A stretch of DNA of 64,000 nucleotides. Source: Coprobacter secundus (lineage in GTDB: Bacteria > Bacteroidota > Bacteroidia > Bacteroidales > Coprobacteraceae). The notes below the pieces were generated by a model. The model did not search any database, was not told the DNA's origin, and worked only from the letters and a program-made list of their open reading frames with translations. The stretch is from assembly GCA_000803105.1 (NCBI GenBank), contig JTDA01000002.1:1-64000 (forward strand). Direction: 5' to 3'. The position numbers and the translations under genes are program-made. Below, piece after piece: positions 27,064 to 37,400 of the stretch. Position 1 is the first letter of the stretch. Every line of letters begins with the position of its first letter.

Positions 27064-29331
27064 ATGCAAAAAAATAAACGGAATTATGCTATATATATAA
27101 TTATGATGGCTGTCTTTTGCAGTCTGATTTATTTGGCTATCTCTAATGGGGAACGGTTCAGTCATTTACAATCAGTACGTTCAAATACTGATATATCTCC
27201 ATTTACCATGTTTCTCAACATTATTGTCGAAAATTTAAGCCATCCTCTCACTATACTCTTATGCCAAATAATCGTGATATTATTCACAGTTCGTATCTTT
27301 TCTCAAATCTTCAAATATATCGGGCAACCCGGAGTCATCGGAGAAATTGTTGCAGGAATAGTACTCGGCCCTTCCCTTTTAGGCTATTTCTTTCCTGAAT
27401 TTTCAGAAACTTTATTCCCCCTCAATTCGTTACATAACCTCGAACTTATCAGCCAAATAGGACTAGTGCTTTTTATGTTCGTCATTGGCATGGAACTCGA
27501 TTTCGGAATTTTGAAAAATAAAATAAATGAGACATTAGTTATCAGTCACGCAGGTATCGTAATTCCCTTCTTCTTAGGTATAGTATCATCCTTTTGGGTA
27601 TATGAAGAATATGCAGCTGCACAAACTGACTTTCTCCCTTTTGCTCTATTTTTAGGAATATCAATGAGCATCACAGCATTCCCAGTTCTTGCCCGTATTG
27701 TACAAGAACGAAATATGACACACACACCTGTAGGCATCTTATCATTAGCATCTGCAGCAAATGATGATGTCACAGCGTGGTGTCTATTGGCTGTAGTTAT
27801 AGCTATTGCCAAAGCAGGAACATTTGTAAGTGCACTATATACAATAGGGCTTACTCTAATTTATATACTACTTATGTTCTTAGTCATACGTCCATTTTTA
27901 AAAAAAATTGGGACTTTATATGCAAACAAGGAAGTTATCAACAAATCTTTTGTCGGTTTTATATTTTTAATCTTGATTATTTCCTCGGTAACGACAGAAA
28001 TTATCGGTATACATGCTCTCTTCGGAGCATTTATGGCAGGAGTTGTAATGCCTGTCAATTTTGGTTTTCGTAAAGTTATGATGGAAAAAGTTGAAGATAT
28101 AGCAACTGTATTATTTCTCCCTCTCTTTTTCGCATATACCGGTCTCAATACTCAAATTGGACTTATAAACTCTCCTACCCTCTGGGGGATTTGCATTATG
28201 TTTATATTAGTATCAATAACCGGAAAGCTAGGAGGTTGTGCATTAGCAGCACGTTCTGTCGGAGAAAATTGGAAAAACAGCTTTATCATTGGAACTTTAA
28301 TGAATACTCGGGGACTAATGGAGCTTGTAGCCCTGAATATAGGAAGAGAAATGGGCATTTTGCCCCCTGAAATTTTTGCTATATTGGTTATTATGGCATT
28401 AAGTACTTCTTTTATGACAACCCCAATGCTTATCGGTGTTGAAAAATTATATCATAAAAAAGCAAACTTAAGCCAATACAAACGAATTGTGCTCTCTTTC
28501 GGACGACCAGAAAGTGGAAAATTGCTCCTACTTATAGCTCGTATTTTATTCGGAAAACAACTAAAACAAATGAAAATTATAGCAAGTCACTATACATTAG
28601 GTACTGACTTGGCTCCAGTAAAGGCCCTACAATATGCGAAAGAAAGTTTTGCTCCTATTATGCGAGAAGCATCAAAACTACATTTAAAGATAGATAAAAG
28701 ATATAAAGTTACCGATAAGCTGAATCAAGAAATCATCCAATTAGGAAACGAGGAACATACAGACCTTTTACTCTTAGGAGCAGGTCCCCGCTTCATGTCG
28801 GAAAGCTGTAACTTGGAAAACAAATCTGAACACTTTAATATCCCCGTCATTTCCCACTTTGTACATTTCTTAAAAGAATCTCCCCTGCATTTACCAGGCA
28901 TATTATTACGAGAAAAAATAGAATCTATTATGTCTAAGGTCGACTGCCCAGTCGCTGTATTTGAAAATAGAAACTTCAAAGGAGCCTCCCGTTACCTATT
29001 TATTCTTGATGGAGATAAGGATAAATTTTTATTGGATTACCTCGATACAATATTTAGTAATGGAGTATCCAAAATAACTCTTTTATTAGTAGACAAGCCA
29101 TTAATAGGTAGTCTCTTAGAACAAAAAATCATAAAAGTAAAAGAAGAATATCCAAATAAAATCATTACAGCTCCCTTAATGTCTGAAAACACCCGTTTCT
29201 CTACCCAGAAAGATATTCTATTTTTAAGCTATGATACTTGTAAGTATTTATCTTCTGACATAAGAATATATGCAGAGTTTCCCTCTTTTCTTGCTATACG
29301 CCCCGCAACAGAGAATAGCGACAGGTCTTAA
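27064..29331 (+). CDS. CPA2-family cation/proton antiporter
   Basis: Inner-membrane cation:H+ exchanger of the monovalent cation:proton antiporter-2 family (KefB/NapA-like). The N-terminal about 480 residues contain a dozen or more hydrophobic segments with family motifs GEIVAGIVLGPSLLGYFFP, FVIGMELD and SAANDDVTAW, the last holding the Asp-Asp of the ion site. The C-terminal about 250 residues are soluble; KIIASHYTLGTD and TDLLLLGAGPRF suggest a universal-stress-protein-like fold rather than the TrkA-N domain of Kef. The transported ion (Na+ or K+) cannot be decided. It stands alone, converging on the epimerase gene. Confidence 0.88.
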   Translation: MQKNKRNYAIYIIMMAVFCSLIYLAISNGERFSHLQSVRSNTDISPFTMFLNIIVENLSHPLTILLCQIIVILFTVRIFSQIFKYIGQPGVIGEIVAGIVLGPSLLGYFFPEFSETLFPLNSLHNLELISQIGLVLFMFVIGMELDFGILKNKINETLVISHAGIVIPFFLGIVSSFWVYEEYAAAQTDFLPFALFLGISMSITAFPVLARIVQERNMTHTPVGILSLASAANDDVTAWCLLAVVIAIAKAGTFVSALYTIGLTLIYILLMFLVIRPFLKKIGTLYANKEVINKSFVGFIFLILIISSVTTEIIGIHALFGAFMAGVVMPVNFGFRKVMMEKVEDIATVLFLPLFFAYTGLNTQIGLINSPTLWGICIMFILVSITGKLGGCALAARSVGENWKNSFIIGTLMNTRGLMELVALNIGREMGILPPEIFAILVIMALSTSFMTTPMLIGVEKLYHKKANLSQYKRIVLSFGRPESGKLLLLIARILFGKQLKQMKIIASHYTLGTDLAPVKALQYAKESFAPIMREASKLHLKIDKRYKVTDKLNQEIIQLGNEEHTDLLLLGAGPRFMSESCNLENKSEHFNIPVISHFVHFLKESPLHLPGILLREKIESIMSKVDCPVAVFENRNFKGASRYLFILDGDKDKFLLDYLDTIFSNGVSKITLLLVDKPLIGSLLEQKIIKVKEEYPNKIITAPLMSENTRFSTQKDILFLSYDTCKYLSSDIRIYAEFPSFLAIRPATENSDRS

Positions 29332-29342
29332 CTATATCTTTA

Positions 29343-30365
29343 CTAAACACAAGATACCGGTATAATTCCTATTCCTGGTAATTCTGTCGATATAATTTTT
29401 CCCTCCTTTAGCTCGGCACCTCTAAAGCAATCATTAGTAATAAGCAAGTTCCCATCAAGGTCTGTCCAATCGGCCAAAGGAGAAAGTTGTGCTGCCGCAC
29501 TAATGGCACAAGAAGTCTCAGTCATACAACCAAGCATAATTTTCATTCCTGCCAACCTCGCTTTCTCGACTATGCAATATGCCTCAGCCATTCCTGCACA
29601 TTTCATCAATTTAATATTTACTCCAGAAAATACGTCTTTTACCACATCCAAATCAGCTAATCGCTGAAAAGACTCATCTGCAATCGTCGGAATCGGACTC
29701 TTTTCTGTCAACCAAGCCATATCATCAATTTGTTCCTTAGGCATAGGTTGCTCCGCAAATATAACTCCCTGTTCTTTACACCAAAACAACATATCCAAAG
29801 CATAATGTTTATCGGTCCAACCCTGATTAACATCTACACAAATAGGACAATTCGTCACAGAACGTATCGCTGATATAATCATTTTATCGGTATCCCTGCC
29901 CAATTTAACTTTTAATAATCGAAAGTCTTTCGCTTCCTTAGTTTTTTGTTTAATTTGATCTTTCGAATCAATACCTATCGTAAAAGATGTATAAGGCGCT
30001 GATAATCTATCAAGTCCCCATATCTGCCACCATGCTTTATTTATCGCTTTTCCATATAAATCGTGGATAGCAATATCTACAGCAGCTTTTGCGGCAGCAT
30101 TTCCCTCCTCAACAGAGTGCACATAAACCAAAATTTCTTCTAAAGACTGGGCTAAAGAAAACGGTCCTAATCTCAGTTGAGATAAAAAGCGGATCACTGA
30201 CTCTTGATTTTCTTTCAAATAAGGAGGTAACGATGCCTCCCCATATCCGATATACCCATCGCTTTCGACTGAAACCAATACTATAGGAGTCACATTGCGA
30301 GACGAAGTAGCCAAAGTAAAAACATGACGTAGCTCTAACGTATATGGCTTATATGAAAGTTTCAT
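29343..30365 (-). CDS. Dipeptide epimerase (L-Ala-D/L-Glu type)
   Basis: Enolase-superfamily enzyme of 340 residues, mandelate racemase/muconate-lactonising subgroup. It epimerises the second residue of dipeptides; family members handle L-Ala-D-Glu from murein recycling. Visible active-site elements: the KxK base (LLKVKLGRD), metal ligands Asp, Glu and Asp in CVDVNQGW, AEQPMP and ADESF, and the second base Lys in VNIKLMKCAGM. GCMTETSCAISAAAQLS is also typical. It lies 8 bp after rmuC on the same strand, so it is probably in that operon. The exact dipeptide preference is inferred from family only. Confidence 0.88.
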   Translation of the reverse strand: MKLSYKPYTLELRHVFTLATSSRNVTPIVLVSVESDGYIGYGEASLPPYLKENQESVIRFLSQLRLGPFSLAQSLEEILVYVHSVEEGNAAAKAAVDIAIHDLYGKAINKAWWQIWGLDRLSAPYTSFTIGIDSKDQIKQKTKEAKDFRLLKVKLGRDTDKMIISAIRSVTNCPICVDVNQGWTDKHYALDMLFWCKEQGVIFAEQPMPKEQIDDMAWLTEKSPIPTIADESFQRLADLDVVKDVFSGVNIKLMKCAGMAEAYCIVEKARLAGMKIMLGCMTETSCAISAAAQLSPLADWTDLDGNLLITNDCFRGAELKEGKIISTELPGIGIIPVSCV

Positions 30366-30373
30366 TACATTTC

Positions 30374-31672
30374 CTAATTTTCCAGTTCATTTTCAGTATC
30401 CTCTTCTGAGCAAGATTGTAAACCTGAAGGAAGCTCTTTTTTGGCTTTAATTCCCAAAGTCCTCAATTTTTCTGCTTTACTTATTAAATTACCCTTACCT
30501 TCTTTCAACTGGCTAAATGCTTGCTGATAGCTTCGAGCAACTTTATCTATATTGGTACCTATCTCGGTCATCGAATTTACGAAACCTACAAATTTATCAT
30601 ATAATGATGCACCCTGATTTGCAATTTCTATTGCATGGCGACTTTGCTTATCTCGATTCCACAAATCTACGATCAACTTTAATGCAGCAATCAGATTAGT
30701 AGGGCTAATAAGCATCACTCGGTGATCATAAGCAAATTGCCATAAAGTAGGCTCTTGTTGCATAGCAACTAAATATGCCGGTTCGTTGGGCACAAACATC
30801 ATGACAAAATCAAGAGATTCTACATAATCCTGATATCGTTTGGCTGCCAATTCAAGAACATGATTCTTGAGAGAACGAATATGTTCCTGCAAAGCTTTTG
30901 TCGCATCTTCTGGAGATTCTGCATCAACATAACGAGAATACGCTGTCAGAGAAACTTTTGAATCTATAATCACTCTTCTTTTATCCGGATAAATCACAAT
31001 AATATCTGGACGCATTTTCCGTCCATCTTCATTTATCTGAGCTTTCCCAACTTCATCAGCCAAGGTCTCTTGAGTAAAATATTCTCTACCTTTCACCAGT
31101 CCTGACTTCTCAAGAATGCTCTCTAAAATCATCTCCCCCCAATCACCTTGAACTTTACTATCTCCCTTAAGAGCTTTTGTTAGATTATTTGCTTCTTGAC
31201 TAATCTGCCTGTTCAATTCTACCAACTCTCGTATTCGGGTATCCAGACTAAACCTCTCCTTTGACTCCTTATCATATGTATCTTCTACCTTTTGCTTAAA
31301 CTCTACCAACTTCTCTTGCAATGGAGTCAATATGCGACCTATATTTTCTTGATTTATCTCAGTAAAACGTCTTGACTTTTCTTCAAGAATTGAGTTAGCC
31401 ATAAGGCGGAATTCATTATTCATTTGTTCTCGCATTGTTTCTGCCTCATTTCTTTGAGCTGATAAACGGTCATTCAATATACGATTATCTGCTTCTAACC
31501 GAGATACAATTAATTTCTCCTCATGTAATAACTCTTCTGATTTTTTTTGCCCTGTTCTCGCTTCAATCAACTCTTGCCGTACCTGTTTTCCCGAATTATA
31601 TTGCATAATAAAAACGACCACTGCAACCAATAATCCAGACAACAATCCAATAATAAGATAAATGATTTCCAT
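30374..31672 (-). CDS. rmuC: DNA recombination protein RmuC
   Basis: A 432-residue member of the RmuC family, predicted PD-(D/E)XK nuclease-fold proteins that limit recombination at inverted repeats. One N-terminal membrane segment (IIYLIIGLLSGLLVAVVVFI) anchors it; residues 25-150 form a coiled coil; the nuclease-like core includes VQGDWGEMILESILEKSGLV, MRPDIIVIYPDKRRVIIDSK and DFVMMFVPNEPAY. The protein lies between crcB (10 bp upstream) and the epimerase gene (8 bp downstream) on the same strand. Confidence 0.93.
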   Translation of the reverse strand: MEIIYLIIGLLSGLLVAVVVFIMQYNSGKQVRQELIEARTGQKKSEELLHEEKLIVSRLEADNRILNDRLSAQRNEAETMREQMNNEFRLMANSILEEKSRRFTEINQENIGRILTPLQEKLVEFKQKVEDTYDKESKERFSLDTRIRELVELNRQISQEANNLTKALKGDSKVQGDWGEMILESILEKSGLVKGREYFTQETLADEVGKAQINEDGRKMRPDIIVIYPDKRRVIIDSKVSLTAYSRYVDAESPEDATKALQEHIRSLKNHVLELAAKRYQDYVESLDFVMMFVPNEPAYLVAMQQEPTLWQFAYDHRVMLISPTNLIAALKLIVDLWNRDKQSRHAIEIANQGASLYDKFVGFVNSMTEIGTNIDKVARSYQQAFSQLKEGKGNLISKAEKLRTLGIKAKKELPSGLQSCSEEDTENELEN

Positions 31673-31682
31673 ACTACACCTT

Positions 31683-32057
31683 TCACTTCGCAGAAGTTAA
31701 TACCAGTCCTACATATGTACAAAGAAGCCCTATCATTACACTTCCTAAAATATACAATAAAAATAAAATCGAATTTCCACTGCGCAATAAAATCAACGAC
31801 TCGCTGGAAAAGGTTGAAAATGTAGTAAAACCCCCACATACTCCAACAATTAACAACATCCGTAATTCAGTAGAAAACCATTCGAAACGCCCCGCAAATC
31901 CACATAACAAACCTATAAGAAAACATCCTGAAAGATTTACAATGAACGTCCCCCACGGAAAACATCCAGAAGAATGAGCAACAATAAAGCGAGATACTAT
32001 ATACCGAAAAATACTCCCAATAAAACCACCTAATCCCACCAGTAAAATTGTCCTCAT
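31683..32057 (-). CDS. crcB: Fluoride channel CrcB/Fluc
   Basis: Small membrane protein of 124 residues that exports fluoride as a dual-topology dimer. Four hydrophobic helices are visible. Family motifs are GGFIGSIFRYIVSR near the N-terminus, GTFIVNLSGCFLIG (the conserved Asn) and GGFTTFSTFS, which lines the pore. It overlaps the end of pyrC by 4 bp (ATGA-type overlap), so it is translated with that operon. I see no fluoride riboswitch, as expected for an internal operon gene. Confidence 0.93.
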   Translation of the reverse strand: MRTILLVGLGGFIGSIFRYIVSRFIVAHSSGCFPWGTFIVNLSGCFLIGLLCGFAGRFEWFSTELRMLLIVGVCGGFTTFSTFSSESLILLRSGNSILFLLYILGSVMIGLLCTYVGLVLTSAK

Positions 32058-33400
32058 GCCTCAAACCTTAATTCACAACCACAATTTTCCTCGTTTACTA
32101 TTCCTTTATCATAGACTTTTACTCCATTGACAAAAGTAGTCTCAATCGTAGCAGGAAATGTATATCCATAAAAAGGCGACCATCCACACTTAGACAAAAT
32201 ATTTTCTCGAGTTACAGTATACTTCTTTTGTGGATCTACCAATACTAAATCGGCATAATACCCCTCTCGTATATAACCTCTTTTCTGTACTCTAAATAAT
32301 TCAGCTGGAGCATGACACATCTTTTCGACCACCTTCGTCATAGAAATCTCCCCTCTGTAAAACTTATCAACCATTGTCAATAGAGAATGTTGTATCAACG
32401 GTCCACCTGAAGCTGCTTTTAGACATGACCCTTGTTTTTCCGACCATAAATGAGGCGCATGATCAGTAGCAATAACATCTATCCGATTTCCATTCACGGC
32501 TTTCATCAACGCCAATCTATCTGCCATAGTTTTTATTGCCGGATTCCATTTTATCAAATTTCCACATTGGGCATAATCATTATCATCAAAAAACAGATGA
32601 TGCACACACACCTCTCCAGTAATACGCTTTTCTGACAACGGTTTGTCCTCTAATAAAGATAATTCTTTAGCCGTTGAAAGGTGTAATATATGTAAACGTG
32701 TATTATATTTTGATGCCAGCTCCACAGCCTGAGCTGATGATGCATAACAAGCTTCAGCACTACGAATAAGAGGATGAAACATAACTGGCAAATCTTCCCC
32801 AAAACGAGATACGTACATCTCCCGATTAGCTTTTATAATCTCCTCCTTTTCACAATGTACAGCAATAACCGAAGAAATCTCCCTAAATATATTTTCTAAC
32901 GTCCGAGTATTATTTACTAACATATTACCCGTAGAAGACCCCATAAAAACTTTCACTCCGCATATTCGTTTGGGATTTATTTTCTTTAATTCGGCAAGAT
33001 TATCATTATTCGCTCCTATATAGAAAGAATAATTGACCACCGAAGTCCGTGCTGCTCGCTCAAATTTCCATTCCAATGCATCTATTGTCGTTGTCTGTGG
33101 AACTGTATTAGGCATTTCCATATAAGAAGTAATACCTCCAGCTGCAGCAGCCATTGATTCACTATGGATATCAGCCTTATATGTAAGCCCAGGTTCTCTA
33201 AAATGTACTTGGTCATCAATAACCCCAGGAATTAACCACTTTCCAGAAGCATCTATAATTTCATCAGAGATATTAATCATTCTGTCATACAAATCCCCTT
33301 CATATATCTGCTCTATTTTATCGCCCTGTATGAGAACAGAACCTCTAAATTCTCGATTCTCATTAATAATCACTGCGTCTTTAATCCAAATTCTCTTCAT
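32054..33400 (-). CDS. pyrC: Dihydroorotase
   Basis: Amidohydrolase of 448 residues that cyclises carbamoyl-aspartate to dihydroorotate in pyrimidine synthesis. The N-terminal metal motif reads DDQVHFREPG, so the first His of the usual HxH is Gln; I recall the same in other Bacteroidales dihydroorotases, so it is probably still active. Other features are EMPNTVPQTTT, VFMGSSTGNML, the His ligands in VHCEKEE and LHILHLSTA, and the catalytic Asp in VIATDHAPH. It overlaps the glycosyltransferase gene by 4 bp upstream and crcB by 4 bp downstream, a tight operon. Confidence 0.92.
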   Translation of the reverse strand: MKRIWIKDAVIINENREFRGSVLIQGDKIEQIYEGDLYDRMINISDEIIDASGKWLIPGVIDDQVHFREPGLTYKADIHSESMAAAAGGITSYMEMPNTVPQTTTIDALEWKFERAARTSVVNYSFYIGANNDNLAELKKINPKRICGVKVFMGSSTGNMLVNNTRTLENIFREISSVIAVHCEKEEIIKANREMYVSRFGEDLPVMFHPLIRSAEACYASSAQAVELASKYNTRLHILHLSTAKELSLLEDKPLSEKRITGEVCVHHLFFDDNDYAQCGNLIKWNPAIKTMADRLALMKAVNGNRIDVIATDHAPHLWSEKQGSCLKAASGGPLIQHSLLTMVDKFYRGEISMTKVVEKMCHAPAELFRVQKRGYIREGYYADLVLVDPQKKYTVTRENILSKCGWSPFYGYTFPATIETTFVNGVKVYDKGIVNEENCGCELRFEA

Positions 33401-34164
33401 TGTATCTTTTTGCTGGGATATTTTTTAAACCAACTTCCTATTTTCAATTGTATCACTCCTAAAACTGCCTCACCGAAAATACTCGAATTCATTTTACTGA
33501 CCCCTAATACTCGATTTATAAATATAATAGGAACCTCGACTAACTTAAACCCACATTTATACGCTGTAAATTTCATCTCTATCTGAAAAGCATACCCTTT
33601 GAATCTGATAGTATCCAAATTTATCGTGTCCAATACTTCCCGCCGATAACAAACAAAACCGGCTGTCGTATCAGCAATTTTCATTCCAGTAATCAAGCGC
33701 ACATACTTAGACGCATAATATGACATAATCACTCTCCCCATTGGCCAATTTACAACATTTACTCCCGTTATATACCGAGATCCAATAGCCATATCTGCTC
33801 CTTTTACAGCACAAGCTGACCACAATTTTAATAAATCATTCGGATTATGGGAAAAGTCAGCGTCCATTTCAAATATATAATCATATCCTCTCAAGACCGC
33901 CCATTTAAAACCCGTAATATAAGCCGTTCCCAAACCTTGTTTACCTTTACGCTCCAGCAGATGTAAACGTTCTGGAAATTCATCTTTCAGACGTTTTACG
34001 ATTTCAGCTGTCCCATCCGGAGAACCATCATCAATAATCAGAATATGAAAAATTTTTTCCAAAGCAAATACAGCCCGAATAATATTTTCTACATTCTCTC
34101 TTTCATTATATGTAGGTATTATTACCACTCCATCACATCCTATAACTGTATCTACCTGTTTCAT
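33397..34164 (-). CDS. Polyprenol monophosphomannose synthase-like glycosyltransferase (GT2)
   Basis: A 255-residue family 2 glycosyltransferase like DPM1, moving a sugar, probably mannose, from its nucleotide form to a polyprenyl phosphate on the inner face of the membrane. Motifs: VVIIPTYNERENVENIIRAV, LIIDDGSPDGTAEI, the DxD motif FEMDADFSHNP, and GFVCYRREVLD. There is no C-terminal membrane domain, as in the short bacterial forms. It is the first gene of the run glycosyltransferase, pyrC, crcB, rmuC, epimerase. Sugar and lipid specificity are inferred. Confidence 0.88.
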   Translation of the reverse strand: MKQVDTVIGCDGVVIIPTYNERENVENIIRAVFALEKIFHILIIDDGSPDGTAEIVKRLKDEFPERLHLLERKGKQGLGTAYITGFKWAVLRGYDYIFEMDADFSHNPNDLLKLWSACAVKGADMAIGSRYITGVNVVNWPMGRVIMSYYASKYVRLITGMKIADTTAGFVCYRREVLDTINLDTIRFKGYAFQIEMKFTAYKCGFKLVEVPIIFINRVLGVSKMNSSIFGEAVLGVIQLKIGSWFKKYPSKKIQ

Positions 34165-34379
34165 ACTTCATTCATTTCTTTTTTGATCAATCTCCTTTAA
34201 GCCTATCAGTTACAACAATTATATAAACAAGACAAATATACTACATTTTCAAAAAAAGCAACAGTTATAAGAAAGCAATAAAATTAGCAAATCAATAAAT
34301 TAAATTTTCTTAGAATTTCCATTAAAAATCCACGATAAACAAGAACTAATTTTTAACAGAAAATCAAGCCCCTCGTTCA

Positions 34380-34409
34380 TTGTCCATCATCAATCATTCA
34401 TTACTTTTG
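34380..34409 (+). promoter_or_regulatory. Bacteroides-type promoter of mfd
   Basis: TTG at 34380-34382 and TACTTTTG (TAnnTTTG) at 34402-34409 with 19 bp between. The predicted leader to ATG 34477 is about 60 nt. Confidence 0.5.
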
Positions 34410-34426
34410 TAAATCAATAAAAAATT

Positions 34427-34460
34427 CTCTTTTCCATACATTCAGAAAAGAGTCATTTTT
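34427..34460 (+). promoter_or_regulatory. Hairpin followed by T-run in the mfd leader
   Basis: CTCTTTTC (34427-34434) and GAAAAGAG (34445-34452) form an 8-bp stem with a 10-nt loop, followed by TCATTTTT, inside the predicted mfd 5' leader. It could be a weak attenuator or the terminator of an unseen short transcript. Function not shown. Confidence 0.3.
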
Positions 34461-34476
34461 GTTCTAAATTTACACT

Positions 34477-37400
34477 ATGGATACAGAACAACTATATACA
34501 CTTTTCAATACTCCGGCCCGAATAAAGGCTTTACAACATTTTATTAGCGATAAAAAAAAAGGGACTTTGCATATTAACGGCTTACAAGGCTCTGCCGCAG
34601 CATTACTTTTTTCCTCTTTATTGTCATCTAATCGACATTTTATATTAGTGGCTAACGACTTGGAGGAAGCCGGATATTTATACCATGATTTGGTACAAAT
34701 CAAAGGAGAAACATCGATATTATTTTTCCCATCCGGATACAAACGGGCAATCAAATACGGACAATCTGACTCGGCTAATGAAATATTAAGAACCGAAGCT
34801 CTCAACAGATTGCAAGAAAAAAACAAAGCACTTATTATAGTTACATATCCCGAAGCACTAGCTGAAAAAGTCGTAAAAGCGGATTTATTAAACCAAAAAA
34901 CACTACGACTAAAAAAAAATGAATATATAGAATCTACTGTCGTTGCAGATACTCTTTTTGAATATGGTTTCGAACGGGTCGACTATGTATATGAACCTGG
35001 ACAATACGCTGTACGAGGCAGTATCTTGGATGTGTATTCATTCTCAAACGAATTACCATATCGAATAGATTTTTTTGGGGACGAAATAGAAAGTATCCGC
35101 ACATTTGACATTGAAACTCAATTATCAAACGAACAACTTGACAATATTAGTATTATTCCTAACATGTCTGAAAATGGCATATTTGGAGAATCTTTGCCAG
35201 AATTCATTGATGAAAGTGTTATATGGGCATTTCATGATTTTACATTTTCTGTCAATAAAATAGAAGCTATCACAAATGGAGCTATTTCTCCTCAATTATT
35301 GATAGCCGAAGAAGGGGATATAAATGCCATAAAAAAAATCATAAATCCTGTAAAATTTAAAAAAAAAATACTTGAGTTTAAACGTATCGAATTTGGTTCT
35401 CGAACACAAACTACATATTCAGCCATCTTACATATTGAATGTCAACCACAACCGATATATCATAAAAACTTCAATTTGGTAAGTGATTCGTTCAAAAACC
35501 TCATTGCAGAAGGTTACTCTTTATATATTCTCAGCGATAGCGAAAAACAAATAGAACGTTTACAAAATATTTTTAAAGATCGTAAGGATAATATAAAGTT
35601 CACCCCTATATTAAAGACTCTACACGAAGGTTTCATCGATAAAGAACAAAAAATTTGTTTTTTTACAGATCATCAGCTTTTTGACCGATTCCATAAATAT
35701 AATCTAAAAAGTGAAAAAGCTCGTTCAGGGAAATTAGCTTTAACACTGAAAGAACTCAATCAATTCGAAACAGGAGATTATATTGTACATGTAGATCATG
35801 GAGTCGGCAAATTTGGAGGATTGATTCATACCGAAATCAATGGTAAGATGCAAGAAGTCATTAAATTAATTTATCAAAACGACGACATTCTCTTTGTAAG
35901 CATACATGCATTGCACAAATTAGCTAAATATCGGGGAAAAGAAGGTGAACCACCGCGCATCAACAAACTGGGAACCGGTGCTTGGGAACGCATGAAAGAA
36001 AAGACTAAAAGCAAAATGAAAGATATTGCTCGAGACCTGATAAAGCTCTATGCAAAACGACGAGAAGAAAAAGGTCACGCTTATCCCCCAGACTCCTTTT
36101 TACAACAAGAATTGGAGGCATCTTTTATATATGAAGATACTCCTGACCAATTAAAATCTACTGCAGAAGTAAAACAGGATATGGAACAAGAACAGCCTAT
36201 GGATCGCCTCATTTGTGGCGATGTAGGTTTTGGAAAAACTGAAATAGCCATACGCGCCGCTTTTAAAGCAGCATGCGATAATAAGCAAGTTGCAGTACTA
36301 GTTCCTACTACAGTATTAGCCTTCCAACATTACAAAACATTCGCTGACAGACTAAAAGACTTCCCTGTGAAAATAGATTATTTGAGTCGAGCTCGAAAAT
36401 CCTCAGATATACGAAAAATTATCCAAGAACTATCCGAAGGAAAAATAGATATCCTTATCGGCACACACCGTATCATTGGAAAAGATGTAAAATTTAAAGA
36501 CTTAGGTTTATTAATCATTGATGAGGAACAAAAATTTGGCGTAGCAGTAAAGGAAAAATTAAAACAAATGAAAGTTAATGTCGACACTCTTACCATGTCT
36601 GCAACTCCAATACCAAGAACTTTACAATTTTCTCTTATGGGAGCCAGAGATCTGTCGGTAATCACTACACCTCCCCCTAATCGCTATCCAATACAAACCG
36701 AAGTTCATGGATTTAATGAAGATATAATAAAAGAGGCTATCAATTTTGAAATGAGTCGCAACGGACAAGTATTCATCGTCAATAATCGAATACAACAAAT
36801 TGACGAACTGGCCACTCTAGTACATAGATTAGTTCCTGATGCTCGTATTTGTACCGGACACGGGCAAATGGAACCAGATCGTTTGGAACAAACCATTATA
36901 GATTTTGCTAATTATGACTACGACGTATTGATAGCTACAACTATTATAGAATCTGGTATTGACATTCCCAATACAAACACAATTATTATCAACAATGCTC
37001 AGAACTTTGGTCTCAGCGAACTACATCAATTACGGGGCCGAGTAGGGCGAAGTAATAAAAAGGCTTTTTGTTACCTGCTTACTCCTCCTTTACATACGCT
37101 CAGTACAGATGCACGCCGGAGACTACAAGCCATCGAAAGTTTTTCCGAGTTAGGCAGTGGTGTTCATATTGCCATGCAAGACCTCGACATTCGAGGTGCC
37201 GGTAATTTATTAGGTGCAGAACAGAGTGGATTCATCGCAGATTTAGGATATGAAACATACCAAAAAGTTCTGAAAGAAGCTGTTGAAGAATTGAAAAATG
37301 AAGAATTTTCAGAATTGTATAACGACGAAAATAATAAACATACGAATGAGAATGAAATTTTCGTCACAGACTGTATCATCGAGTCCGATCTTGAACTCTT

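Larger units (their letters stand above)
34165..34476. other. Divergent intergenic region between the GT2 gene and mfd
   Basis: About 310 bp of AT-rich sequence between the divergent GT2 and mfd genes. It holds the mfd promoter and an mfd leader hairpin, listed separately. No ORF of interest and no clear promoter for the GT2 gene were seen. Confidence 0.5.

Noticed and set aside
31683..32057. Fluoride riboswitch for crcB
   Set aside because: crcB overlaps pyrC and is an internal operon gene; no leader region exists in which the riboswitch could lie.
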